Assembly (NCBI GenBank): GCA_031213475.1
Contig: JARUPZ010000035.1
Location: forward strand, 1,559,199-1,623,198
Length of the DNA stretch: 64,000 nt
Direction of reading: 5' to 3'
DNA from: Nereocystis luetkeana
Lineage: Eukaryota; Sar; Phaeophyceae; Laminariales; Laminariaceae
Under the pieces are notes generated by a model. It was given only the letters and a program-made list of their open reading frames with translations, ran no database searches and had not been told where the DNA came from. Position numbers and translations under genes: made by a program. Positions within the stretch are counted from its first letter, which is position 1. Each line of letters opens with the position of its first letter. This document shows positions 22,701-31,159 of the stretch, piece after piece.

Positions 22701-24829
22701 TCCGCCATTGCTACTATAGCGGGGGGCCATAGTTAAATAGGACCTACGGTACACACAAAAACCTATATATTTCGCTATTTTTAATCACATAATCTGGTCC
22801 TATTTACTTTGGTTCCCCGTAGTATTATGGGGGACCATAGTTAACTAGGACCTACGGCACACACAAAAACCTATATATTTCGCTATTTTTAATGACAATA
22901 TTTGGTCCTATTTGCTATGGTGCCCCGTAATATTAGTGCGATCTCAGGACACTGACCAAACAAAACGGTGTTTCCCCCCCTGCGCCTTCCCCGGCTCTCT
23001 TCCGCGCGCCTCTCTCTGCTCCTGCGAAATGAAAAGGGCGGCGCTGTCTGGTTCGGCGGGAAAGAGCAGGAGCGATTTCAGGGGACTATTGAGAATATCG
23101 GGCGACGCTCACCGGGACCAGTATGTGAGTTTTTTTTTTTTTTTTCAAGTGCGCGGTCGAACGACGCCGCGCCATTGATGACCGCTGTGTGGGAGTTTTT
23201 TACGCGCTGCAGGACAGGGATGCTGATTATTTTTAGTGGAACTGCGTTTCTACAAATAAGAAAGTTATTTTATAGTAGGTGTCCTGTGCTGCTGTTGATA
23301 GTATTGTCGCGACAGTGCTCACGTGCGTCAAGCATGTCTAAATTCGCGAATGGAGGCAGGAATTGGGGATACTGCTGTATGGCGATATAATCGCTTACCT
23401 TGAGGTCGGTGCAGACAAAATAAGCACCACGAAATCACTCGTCGCGCAAAAGGCTCGTAGTTTCTTTCACTCGAAAGGCAACACCTTTTTTTTTATTACG
23501 GAAAGCGCCGCATGCTTTCATGCACGCACTCACAACACGAGGCACTATCGTAAATGTTAGCCCTTACCCTGGCATAGTTTCCTTCTGTGCATGAAGAAAC
23601 CACCGCAGTACCAGTACCTCTACAAAAATCAGGGGCTGAATTTCTCCGACCTTGCCCTGCAGTGTCCCCCACCCCAGAGCGCCGCGTGGGCGCTTTGAGA
23701 GGCTTCGGGAGATGACCAGGTCGCCTGGCTGCGTCTTGCCAACCCTGTCTTGTTCCGTATCGTTCAATTATTCCCCTATTCAATACCAAGTGATGTCGAC
23801 TCGATGGGAAAGGCAATGCTGCCTGTAACGTGTGGGCAGTTAGTGGGGGTTCATTCAGGCTAGGCGGGAAAAAGCGGCGGGTATGCGAGCGGACACTTTC
23901 GCTGACTCTATAGCGGTGCGGTACGACATACATGCCTGCTGACGCCTCTCCTCTCTGAAGTGTTTCACGCTCAATTGTGCGAATCAACTTGGGGTTGTTT
24001 TCGACTCCGACACCCGAGCGTCGATTGCTCCGTGGTGCTGACAACTATCTCCCCACACGACTACGGTCATTCATGATAACGAGTACTGTACAGGAAGGGG
24101 TAATATTAGTACATACCTGGTACCAGGGTAGTTTCTATGTAATATATGGAAATAACGTAGTGAGCGCCCACCTGTTGGAGGTTACTCTGTTAGGAGTATA
24201 AACGGTGCTCCGTCTCGAAAGGGAAGCGTGGTCAGTGGTCAAATGACTAAGGTAAGCAACAAATGAGCACATTACCCCCCCCCCCGGCCTAGCCACACCG
24301 GAAAATAAATCAGTCCATAGACGCTGTCATCCACATGCAAGAAGATCCGCCTCAAAAGCAGTTCGTAGTGGGATGCATCTCACCCGTCATGCGGGTCGCC
24401 CAGCACCTCACGGCGCTTCGCGCTTGGTGCAAGCAATATCTGCCTGGTCGGTAAAAAAACCCGACGTGCTCCGTCCCGGTATTGTAGAGATGCGAGGGTC
24501 TATGGTCATACGACTACGGCCATGGATGGTAACGAGTACACCCCCCTCCCACGTGCGGTGGTCTCCCCTCCTCCCTCCCGTGCTGCTGTTTTGGGGTAAG
24601 GGGTAGGGTTGGGTTAGATATGTTGGTATCGTGCACAAGCAATGTCTCTCGCCCGTTATATCGAAGAAGTGGTGAGTTACGTACCCTGACCCTCGTCCCG
24701 TGCGTGTCCGTCATTTTCTCACCTGCAGACGATGTTGCGAAATATGGAGGCCCTACGGGGCCTAGGTTCTCGTTCGGAGCCTCCCGGAGGGACCGATGGG
24801 GGAACGCGAGGATGCCAACGATTGTGTGA
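15748..24829 (+). CDS. Sperm-tail PG-rich repeat (SHIPPO-type) flagellar protein
   Basis: Likely an axoneme- or microtubule-associated protein of the sperm-tail PG-rich repeat family. Exons are 15748-16288, 21136-21341, 23037-23124 and 24729-24829; phases match at each junction (1, 0, 1) with donors GTGAGC, GTGCCA and GTGAGT. The repeat pattern FG-x-x-x-R, spacer, (S)PG-x-x-Y recurs: HFGSEERF, FSFGTSTR, ITFGTAARE, SPGVLY, VWFGGKEQERF, SPGPVY, FSFGASRRDRW. Length is 311, 284 or 254 aa depending on the start (ATG at 15748, 15829 or 15919). The first 90 or so residues are basic and Gly-rich without repeat motifs, so a later start is possible. The family assignment rests on motif pattern only. 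It implies a flagellated cell or gamete stage. Confidence 0.75.
18578..18768 (+). mobile_element. SINE, 3' part
   Basis: Body from CGATGCGAGTCGACGAGGGA to GAATGGGATGAG and an A-rich tail. It is bounded by TATACCAGGTA on the left (18567) and followed by another TACCAGGTA (18777). Confidence 0.85.
19107..19221 (+). mobile_element. MITE-1 copy with a 6-bp TA insertion
   Basis: Ends TTACGGAGGGCCATA and ATGATCCCCCGTAA. Against the family (CCATAGTAAA) this copy reads CCATACTCGTAGTAAA: CTCGTA has been added at a TA. TATTAATA abuts the left end. Confidence 0.85.
19700..19858. repeat. AAC microsatellite followed by poly(C)
   Basis: Roughly 110 bp of CAA/AAC triplets with a few T interruptions (19705-19815), then an uninterrupted run of about 19 C at 19840-19858. 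Confidence 0.95.
21136..21341 (+). CDS. PG-rich-repeat gene, exon 2
   Basis: Acceptor GGCGACAG. Two bases complete a codon with exon 1 (G+TT, Val), giving NPNVITFGTAARES across the junction. It contains SPGVLYNV, LPGFNLDTRKPL and IYSPKLATK, then GTGCCA (donor, phase 0). Confidence 0.75.
21342..23036 (+). other. PG-rich-repeat gene, intron 2 (1.7 kb)
   Basis: Ends in two adjacent MITE-1 copies (22716-22935). TACCAGGTA sites at 21801 and 22204. Nothing coding is recognised in the rest. Confidence 0.7.
22716..22935 (+). mobile_element. Two MITE-1 copies side by side
   Basis: GGGGGGCCATAGTTAAATAG to GGTTCCCCGTAGTA, then directly GGGGGACCATAGTTAACTAG to GGTGCCCCGTAA. Same orientation, sharing only a few bases between them, and differing at several sites, so they are probably separate insertions. 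Confidence 0.88.
23037..23124 (+). CDS. PG-rich-repeat gene, exon 3
   Basis: Acceptor AATGAAAAG after a CT-rich tract. 29 codons encode VWFGGKEQERF and RRSPGPV plus one base, then GTGAGT. The frame is open further upstream, so the acceptor could be earlier. Confidence 0.72.
24131..24288 (+). mobile_element. LINE 3' end with poly(C) tail
   Basis: Matches the ends of the LINE copies at 42.8, 46.4 and 49.0 kb: GGTGCTCCGTCTCGAAAGGG, GGTCAAATGACTAAGG and AGCAACAAATGAG, then a C run. Confidence 0.8.
24330..24560 (+). mobile_element. R2-family retroelement fragment with C-rich tail
   Basis: Shares CACGGCGCTTCGCGCTTGGT, CTGCCTGGTCGGT and GGTCATACGACTACGGCCAT with 25520-25762 and 42250-42556, and ends ACGAGTACACCCCCC. 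No protein domain recognised. Confidence 0.65.
24729..24829 (+). CDS. PG-rich-repeat gene, exon 4 with stop
   Basis: Acceptor CACCTGCAG. The bases AC complete Tyr of SPGPVY. DVAKYGGPTGPRFSFGASRR follows, then a short tail ending PTIV and TGA at 24827. The Y-to-FSFG spacing fits one repeat unit. Confidence 0.75.
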
Positions 24830-25202
24830 CAATTCGTATGATACGAAGATTTAGCATTTAGCATTCAGTACTCCTGTAGTACTGCTGTAGTATTACAGCG
24901 TAGTTTTGTTGTGTTCACGATCCGGCAGTCGTGTGCAGCATGAGCTCCGGTCTAGATTGATCACTAGTAAGCATCCCCAGAAAGTAGCATTGTGAAAGTA
25001 GAGTGGGTGGCGATATTTATAGTGGTAGTCTCTCGGCTCCTCCACCTGTACATTTGTGTAAATCGCTGAACCATTTAGAGAAAGCTCTAATATAGTCTAT
25101 CCTTCATCGTGTTTGTGTGCTTCGGTGAGCAGGGGAAGGGGCGGGCATGCTACACTTAAGGGTCGTCGATCTGTATTTGAATTCACCCCTCCCCCGTTCC
25201 CA

Positions 25203-25345
25203 ATGTAATGAGCGCCCAACTGGTGGAGGTGTCTCTGTTAGGAGTAGGAACGACGCTCCGTCTCGAGAGGGATGCATGGTCAATGGTCAAATGACTAGGG
25301 CAAGCAACAAAGAAGTACGCCCCCCCCCTCCTCCCCCCCCGTTCC
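25203..25345 (+). mobile_element. LINE 3' end with poly(C) tail
   Basis: TGGAGGTGTCTCTGTTAGGA, GCTCCGTCTCGAGAGGGATG, GGTCAAATGACTAGGGCAAG, then a long C-rich tail. Same end as 24131-24288. Confidence 0.8.
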
Positions 25346-25519
25346 CCTTAGTCGCGTTAGATTATCTGTGCGAGGTGCAGAACATTTACTCCGCACAAGG
25401 GGAATGATCGTATCACGTGGTGTTTGTGGTAAGGCACTCAAGAGGCAGTTACATAGTATTCCCATTGCTGTCTCTGGAAGCGGCTACGCCGGAAAGCCAA
25501 CTAACTCATTGAAGCAGTC

Positions 25520-25762
25520 ATTCATACGCAAGTCTGCCTCACAAGCGGTTCTGAGAAGGATGCAGCTCACCCTTCATGCGACTCGCCGGACACCTCACGG
25601 CGCTTCGCGCTTGGTGCAAGCAATGTCTGCCTGGTCGGTGAAAACCCGACATGCTCTGTCTTCGGCATTGTATAGGGATGCGAGGGTCTATGGTCATACG
25701 ACTACGGCCATGCATGACATCGAGTACATCTCTCCTATCGAGTACGCCCCCCCCCCCCGTGC
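25520..25762 (+). mobile_element. R2-family fragment with poly(C) tail
   Basis: Second copy of the CACGGCGCTTCGCGCTTGGT to GGCCATGCATGACATCGAG block. The tail carries TATCGAGTAC twice before the C run, suggesting slippage or reinitiation at the tail. Confidence 0.65.
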
Positions 25763-26332
25763 CCCTTCTCAGCTGAAAACCCAGTCCCCTTTTAAGAATG
25801 GAAACCGAACACGTACAGTACCGGTACCTGGTGCCAGGTACCTGGTAGTTACAACCCACGGAGGCGTTTTGATACACCGTATTACTGTAGTTTTGATGGG
25901 ATGGGGAGCACTGAAAGCGGCGAACTACACGCCCGTGAGAGAGAGTTTCTAATTCAAATCGGGGGGGGGGGGGGGGGGGGTCTTTTTCTTCACGATTTTG
26001 GGAGTAGAGTCGATGGTCGTGAGGCGGGCGAACTGCTGGCAGTCCTTCAGTTGAATGTGGATGGTCGGTGTTGTACTGGCTTGCTGTTTATACATATGCA
26101 CGAAGTACGTATGCTAACAATATATCCTGCATGTGGCTACGTGTAAGCCCTAATAATTGACCGACTCTTCACTTCTGAGTTCAGAACGATGCAGTTCAAG
26201 GCCAGATATTAATAGTACAGACCCCTCATGTGACGGGTGGGGGGTGGCGGGTGGGTGTCAAAAGTAGGAGTGGGGGCGGGAGGGGTCCTATCGGTCGGGG
26301 GGTTGTTTGATAGTAGTATGCCTGGGTATAGG

Positions 26333-26580
26333 TTGATTACCGGACAACAAAGGGGCCGTATGGGGCTGGCCCGACTACTGTAATGCAGGTCGAGCTGTAG
26401 GTGCGTGCAGTTACTGACAGTCTAGAGTTTGTTGTCCTATCTTGATGGTTCCCACTGATGATCCCGTCTCTCAGAGAGTTCCGAGAGCAGGGGGATTTTA
26501 TGTAAATTATTTTTGTTTGGCGCGTTTCATCAAGAACGCGCCTCCTCGGCGAATGGACGGGGAACGGGATCATGAGTACG
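26333..26580 (+). repeat. Dispersed repeat Q, copy 1
   Basis: About 250 bp shared with 29278-29535 in the same orientation: GGCCCGACTA, GTTTGGCGCGTTTCATCA and CGCCTCCTCG are common. Not identified. Confidence 0.75.
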
Positions 26581-26732
26581 ATGAGACAAGCCCACTTTGA
26601 AGGGCTATATGTGCAGGTGCATAGTAATCAGGAGGGGGTGCAAAACCTATCCAGGAGATTATGATAAATAGATCGAAGATACGGCGCTTAACAACCCACT
26701 CCCACACCTCTATAACTCGCAAGGCGAAAGCC

Positions 26733-26834
26733 GGTTAACCCCTTTAGAACTGCAGTCCCGTTTTGGGGGCAAACTACTTGAAATTTGAGAGGTTTGTCCC
26801 CAAAACGGGACTGCGGTTCTAAAAGGGTTAAACC
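26733..26834. mobile_element. MITE-2, best-preserved copy
   Basis: Arms AACCCCTTTAGAACTGCAGT CCCGTTTTGGGGGCAAAC and the inverse GTTTGTCCCCAAAACGGGAC TGCGGTTCTAAAAGGGTT leave a loop of about 20 nt. A long, nearly perfect hairpin of about 100 bp. Confidence 0.9.
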
Positions 26835-27087
26835 GACAAAAACTCTGCATCCTACGCTGCAGGAAGCAGGTTTGTCCCGAAAGAGAGACTCGAGGGATCG
26901 AACGATACGCGGCATGTAACGTGGCAAAAAAAAGGTCTTGAAGAAAAGGAACAAAGAGAACTGAACGAACGGCACGACTTCGAGTGACACCGCAATAAGT
27001 GCCAGATACGAAGCACGTATATATGAACTCCGGCCTACCACAGGGGGGGAGAAAGAAGACAAAAAGGAAAGCACACCGATATTTTTT

Positions 27088-27430
27088 ATTTTATTTTTTC
27101 CATCCCATTCATTATCTTCGCACATCTTCTTCTCTCTCTCCTTCCAACTCGTAACTCAGATCCGGGGTCACATAGCAGGCTCTTCTCCCCCCTTCCCGCT
27201 ACGGTACGTGCCTTCATTTTTTTATCGCGAGAAGATTTCAGCCTTTTCTTCCCTCATCGACTCGCATCGAATTGTGCCTACCCACGCTGCAAGGCGCTCT
27301 CAACAATTGAATCCCTTTTTTTTTATTTTTGCAAATAAAGTCAAAGTCCGGCCCTCCTAGGGCTCAAACCCAGGACTCAAACAAGTAGAATTCGAGGTTA
27401 ACCACTTGAACCACCGGGGCGACCGTATAC
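27088..27430 (-). mobile_element. Full-length tRNA-derived SINE with intact Pol III boxes
   Basis: On the minus strand the head reads GGTCGCCCCGGTGGTTCAAG then TGGTTAACC. The A box is TGGTTCAAGTGG (27413-27402) and the B box is GGTTTGAGCCC (27370-27360), at normal tRNA spacing. It is followed by GGACTTTGACTTTATTTGC, an A-rich stretch, the SINE body, and an A-rich tail near 27095. The tRNA-like part is about 75 nt. This is the only copy here with both boxes. Confidence 0.88.
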
Positions 27431-28451
27431 GCAAGTCAGGAGCCAGGTGCTAAAGGAGGAACAGAGGCGTAACACGAGAACGGGCACGGTAGTAGTCCAG
27501 ACCCAAGGACGATACGCAACGGGCGATCCTAAAATCGGTGGTCTGTGGTGGAACGTTGCAAAGCGGTAGAGAACGAAACACATCGGCGACGAGAACCACC
27601 GACCCGAGTGGGAAAGAGAAGGAAGGGCGCTCGATAGTCGAGGTAGCCAAACGGTCTCGGGAACTACTTGCACACCACACCCAGTCGAGGGTGGCGCGGA
27701 GGAACCCGAAACTAAAATCCGAAAAAATCAGAAGAAAGGGGGGGGTTCGTGCCGAGGTACAACAAGTAGAAGGAACGAAGAAAACACACCCAATACGCAC
27801 GTGAAGATCAACCATACGGCCCTATTTCACAAGAGGAGAAGCCGGGGGCGTGCGATGTCACGTATCATGCTGAAGGACGAGAATATAAGGCAGAAAAAAA
27901 AAGAAAGGGGAAGGAGAAGACGGTACTCCCGAAACGGGAAAATATGGCATGGTTTGCCTGCCACTCCTTAGCGAGAAGGCGAGGGAGGGGGGCGCGGGGG
28001 GGCGGTAGAAAAGCCGAAAAAAATATCCATGAAAAAACGTCGGCCAGCAGGAAAACCGACGTCCAATTCTCAAGTTGATGACTATAGCCCTTAATGACTG
28101 AAGGCAGTCTAGAGGGTAAACTAAACCGAGAGAAAAGTGCTGGCCCGAACGAAAGAGGTCACAGAGGTGACGTGTAGCACGCAGAAAAATAAAGTGAGAA
28201 AAACACAGGCGGGCAACCGAGGAGAAACACGCGGTAGCCGAAGAAAATGACGGGAGGAAGCGTTCGCGGGGGTGCATAATCCCACAACTCCAACGCTCCA
28301 ACTATCAACAGACAGCCGGCCAAACGCTGATGAGATAAATGACCAATGCAGGGGAGGGGGGGGTTCGGGAATGACGACAAAATAAAACATAAAAAAACGC
28401 GATAGATACGCAATGAAATGAAAAACAAAGCGAAATAAACGGCAATTAATT

Positions 28452-28550
28452 AACGCTTTTAGGACGACAGTATAGTCCCGTTTTGGGGGCAAACCTCTGG
28501 GAGCTAGTGTGGTTTGCCCCCCAAACGGGACTGTAGTCCTAAAGGGGTAC
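28452..28550. mobile_element. MITE-2 copy
   Basis: Arms TAGTCCCGTTTTGGGGGCAA and TTTGCCCCCCAAACGGGACT are inverted, with outer arms CTTTTAGGAC and GTCCTAAAGG. Confidence 0.88.
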
Positions 28551-28559
28551 ACGCGGCAC

Positions 28560-28865
28560 CGGAACCAAGTGTGGGGGCAAGAAATGTGTGGTATAACTAC
28601 TTAGTCCGGATGCGACGAACGTTTCAGGTCTCCAGCATTATAAAAAATGCGAGAGATGGCATATAAAGAAATCGTCGAGGCGGAATAATACCGAAAAATA
28701 AGTCAAGTTCTAGAAAAGAGCAAGTAACAGCGCGACACCCGAGCCAAATACAGGGGCGAGCGTTGTGGCGGTATAACTAGTCCGGTCTGACTAAACGTTT
28801 CAGGTCTCGGGCAAAAAGATGCGGGAGAAAACATGAAGAAATCATCGAGGCGGAACGCCGTAAAG
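28560..28865. repeat. Diverged tandem duplication
   Basis: GGTATAACTACTTAGTCCGG, ACGTTTCAGGTCTC and GAAATCGTCGAGGCGGAA (28590-28687) recur as GGTATAACTAGTCCGG, ACGTTTCAGGTCTC and GAAATCATCGAGGCGGAA (28770-28853). Two units about 175 bp apart. Confidence 0.75.
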
Positions 28866-29277
28866 GAAGCAGAGAGGGCTGAAAGAAAGCAGAGGCGTAT
28901 ACCAGCCTATATTCAGAGGTGTATATACGAAAATGCGACCATGTACTTAGCTATTTTAGTTTGGGAGAAAGAGAAACAAAAAAAAGAAAAACGTGAGGAC
29001 CCAGTATTGACTACCATCAGGTATTAATTAATACTACTCTGTAGTTACGAACAAACAAAACCAGTTTGTCACTGCGGGGTCGGCAAGTTCGACTCTGCGA
29101 GACTCATCGACGTTGCGTAAAACTCCATGCTGAAGAGCTCTACCTTGGAGCGAGTTTGGAGGCACCAGGAGTTGCGCCCCGCCCCGATGGCTGTAGTGTG
29201 GCGGGAAGGAGAGAGCTTAAGCTTGACTGGGCCGGGACCGTCCTGCCGACGACGCCATATTTGATGGTAGGTCTGGT

Positions 29278-29590
29278 GTATAGGCAGATTATACCGGATA
29301 ACAAAAGGGGCAGTATGGGGCAGGCCCGACTATACTGTGATGCAAGTCGAGCTAGGCATGTGCAGTTACTCGTAGAGATTGATTGCTGTATTATCTTGAT
29401 GATTCCCACTTATTTCCTGGCTCTCAGAGTGTTCTGAGAGCAGGGGGGGGTTATACAAATTATTTTGTTTGGCGCGTTTCATCAGGAACAACACGCCTCC
29501 TCGACAATAGAGGGGTAACGGGAGCATGGATACCGTGACACAACGGGATCATGAATACCATGACACAACGGGATCATGAATACCATGGCA
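29278..29590 (+). repeat. Dispersed repeat Q, copy 2, with short tandem tail
   Basis: Matches 26333-26580. It then carries ACACAACGGGATCATGAATA CCATG repeated (29515-29588, three units of about 29 bp). Confidence 0.72.
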
Positions 29591-29746
29591 AAATAGTGTT
29601 GTCGGTTGGGACCCGCACAATCTGGATGATCTTGGACATGTTTCCTGGAACCCAGTTGGATCTGCACAATGCAGATCCTACACAAAATGCCTTGACAACG
29701 GCAGGTTAGGATCTCCTGATGATGTCTAGATCATGATCTATCCGAG

Positions 29747-29749
29747 TTT

Positions 29750-29781
<32 letters not shown>

Positions 29782-30092
29782 CTCACATTAACTCTCTGAC
29801 GAAGGAGTCCGTGGTCACACAAAGGTGCTGGAGAGTCCTAGGAAGATCCGAAAAACAAAAAAAAACGAAAATTCGGCTGCCTCACAATACACGAACGAGA
29901 CGAAGAGAGCGCACACGAGCTAAAACCAATGTGCAAACTGAACTAACATGGCCGCGGGTATATCCTTCTCAACTATAACATAGAGTACCCCCGTTCCCAC
30001 CACTAACCAACTCGTCGCTGCTGACTACAGCGGATGCTGCCTGAAGTGCTGCCTGCACCGTACGAAACGCACGGTAGTCGTGAAAACGTTCG
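29747..30092 (-). repeat. Dispersed repeat R, copy 2
   Basis: Inverse of 10236-10592. On the plus strand it starts with about ten GTT triplets (29747-29780), corresponding to the AAC tail of copy 1. Confidence 0.85.
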
Positions 30093-30322
30093 GTTCGATT
30101 CGGATTTGTATTATTATTATGCTTGCCATCCGACAATGTGTAGTGTTGTTCTAATAAACGACTATAATAACAGAAAGTGAAAATTGTGTTGTATACAGGC
30201 AGTGCTGCACTCCTACTGCGTACCTGGTATATATCTAATGTATTCGTATACGAAAAGTTCTCGAAACGGGTAAATTGCAAAACACGTACCAGGTACCTGG
30301 TACGTACGTAAATAAGAATGTA

Positions 30323-30750
30323 TCTGGGTGCAACAGGACAACGCGCCTTCCCACAACATCATCGACGACCCTGACATCGTGGCGGCTGGTACGGAGGGTG
30401 GGTGGAACATCAGGCTCCGCAACCAGCCGGCCAACAGCCCCGACACCAACATCCTGGACTTGGGGTTTTTCAACTCCATCCAGTCCCTCCAAGACCGGAC
30501 AACGCTGAACACGGTGGATGAGCTCGTGGAGGAGGTGAAGCGGGTGTTCGCCGCGCAGGATGCCGAAACCCTTGACAGGGTGTGGACGACCTACCAGTCC
30601 GTCCTCGAGCAAATCATGCTCGCGAGAGGTGACAACACCTTTAAGACGCCCCACCTCAAGAAGCAGACGAACGCCCGTCGTCGTACGTCGATCGCGCGAG
30701 CCTTACCTGTTAGCCAGGAGGCGTGGGATGCCGCTCACCGGGAGAGCTAA
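30323..30750 (+). pseudogene. Mariner transposase, 5'-truncated C-terminal fragment
   Basis: Reads VWVQQDNAPSH (second catalytic Asp), NSPDTNILDLGFFNSIQSLQ (third Asp) and a C-terminus SQEAWDAAHRES with stop TAA at 30748. Protein residues match the minus-strand copy at 31223-31615 without a difference I can see; I noted one silent base change (CGA/CGT). The first catalytic Asp and the DNA-binding domain are absent, so it cannot be active. It keeps the native C-terminus that the longer copy has lost. Confidence 0.9.
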
Positions 30751-30751
30751 G

Positions 30752-30790
30752 GGAGGGGGGGTGGGGGGGGGGGGTGGGGGGGGGGGCGCG
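30752..30790. repeat. Poly(G) tract
   Basis: Almost unbroken G with a few T/A, starting immediately after the transposase fragment's stop. Confidence 0.95.
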
Positions 30791-30959
30791 TTTCGGACTC
30801 TTTTCTGGTTTGGTGCCAAGTGGTTTTTACCACTGTGTGGTGTTGTGTTCGGTGGGTATACGAGTGCTGTAGATGGTTTCCCTGCTGCTGTACGGGTGTT
30901 GGTGTCGCGACGCGCGCCTTCATTGCGTTCGCGGGGAGTGTGGTGGGACGTGTCGCCGG

Positions 30960-31159
30960 TGACGCGCGAAGTTAATAAAAAAAAAAAAAAAAAAAAAACG
31001 CCTCATGGCCAAATTTTATGGGAAAAGTGAAAAAAGCGGGGATGGTATCCAGGCATCCCCTGGCCACCCTAGCGATTTTTATGAACTCCCCCCGCCTCAA
31101 AATGCATACTGAAACGTTTTCATGCTTGTAATTGTGCTCTACACACTAATTTCGACTGT
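30960..31159. other. Spacer with poly(A) run between the transposase copies
   Basis: A run of about 22 A at 30977-30998, then unassigned sequence. It is the loop between the inverted transposase copies. Confidence 0.7.

Larger units (their letters stand above)
23125..24728 (+). other. PG-rich-repeat gene, intron 3 (1.6 kb)
   Basis: Includes a LINE 3' tail (24131-24288) and an R2-family piece (24330-24560). The stretch 23140-24110 is unassigned. Confidence 0.7.

Noticed and set aside
24641-24728. Short frame MSLARYIEEV before GTGAGT, then a 58-bp intron into the last flagellar exon
   Set aside because: It would change the frame of the FSFGASRRDRW exon, losing the repeat motif, and needs an intron far shorter than those around it.
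27345-27425. A functional tRNA gene
   Set aside because: It has A and B boxes but is fused to the SINE body, with poor acceptor-stem pairing that I could check; treated as a SINE head.
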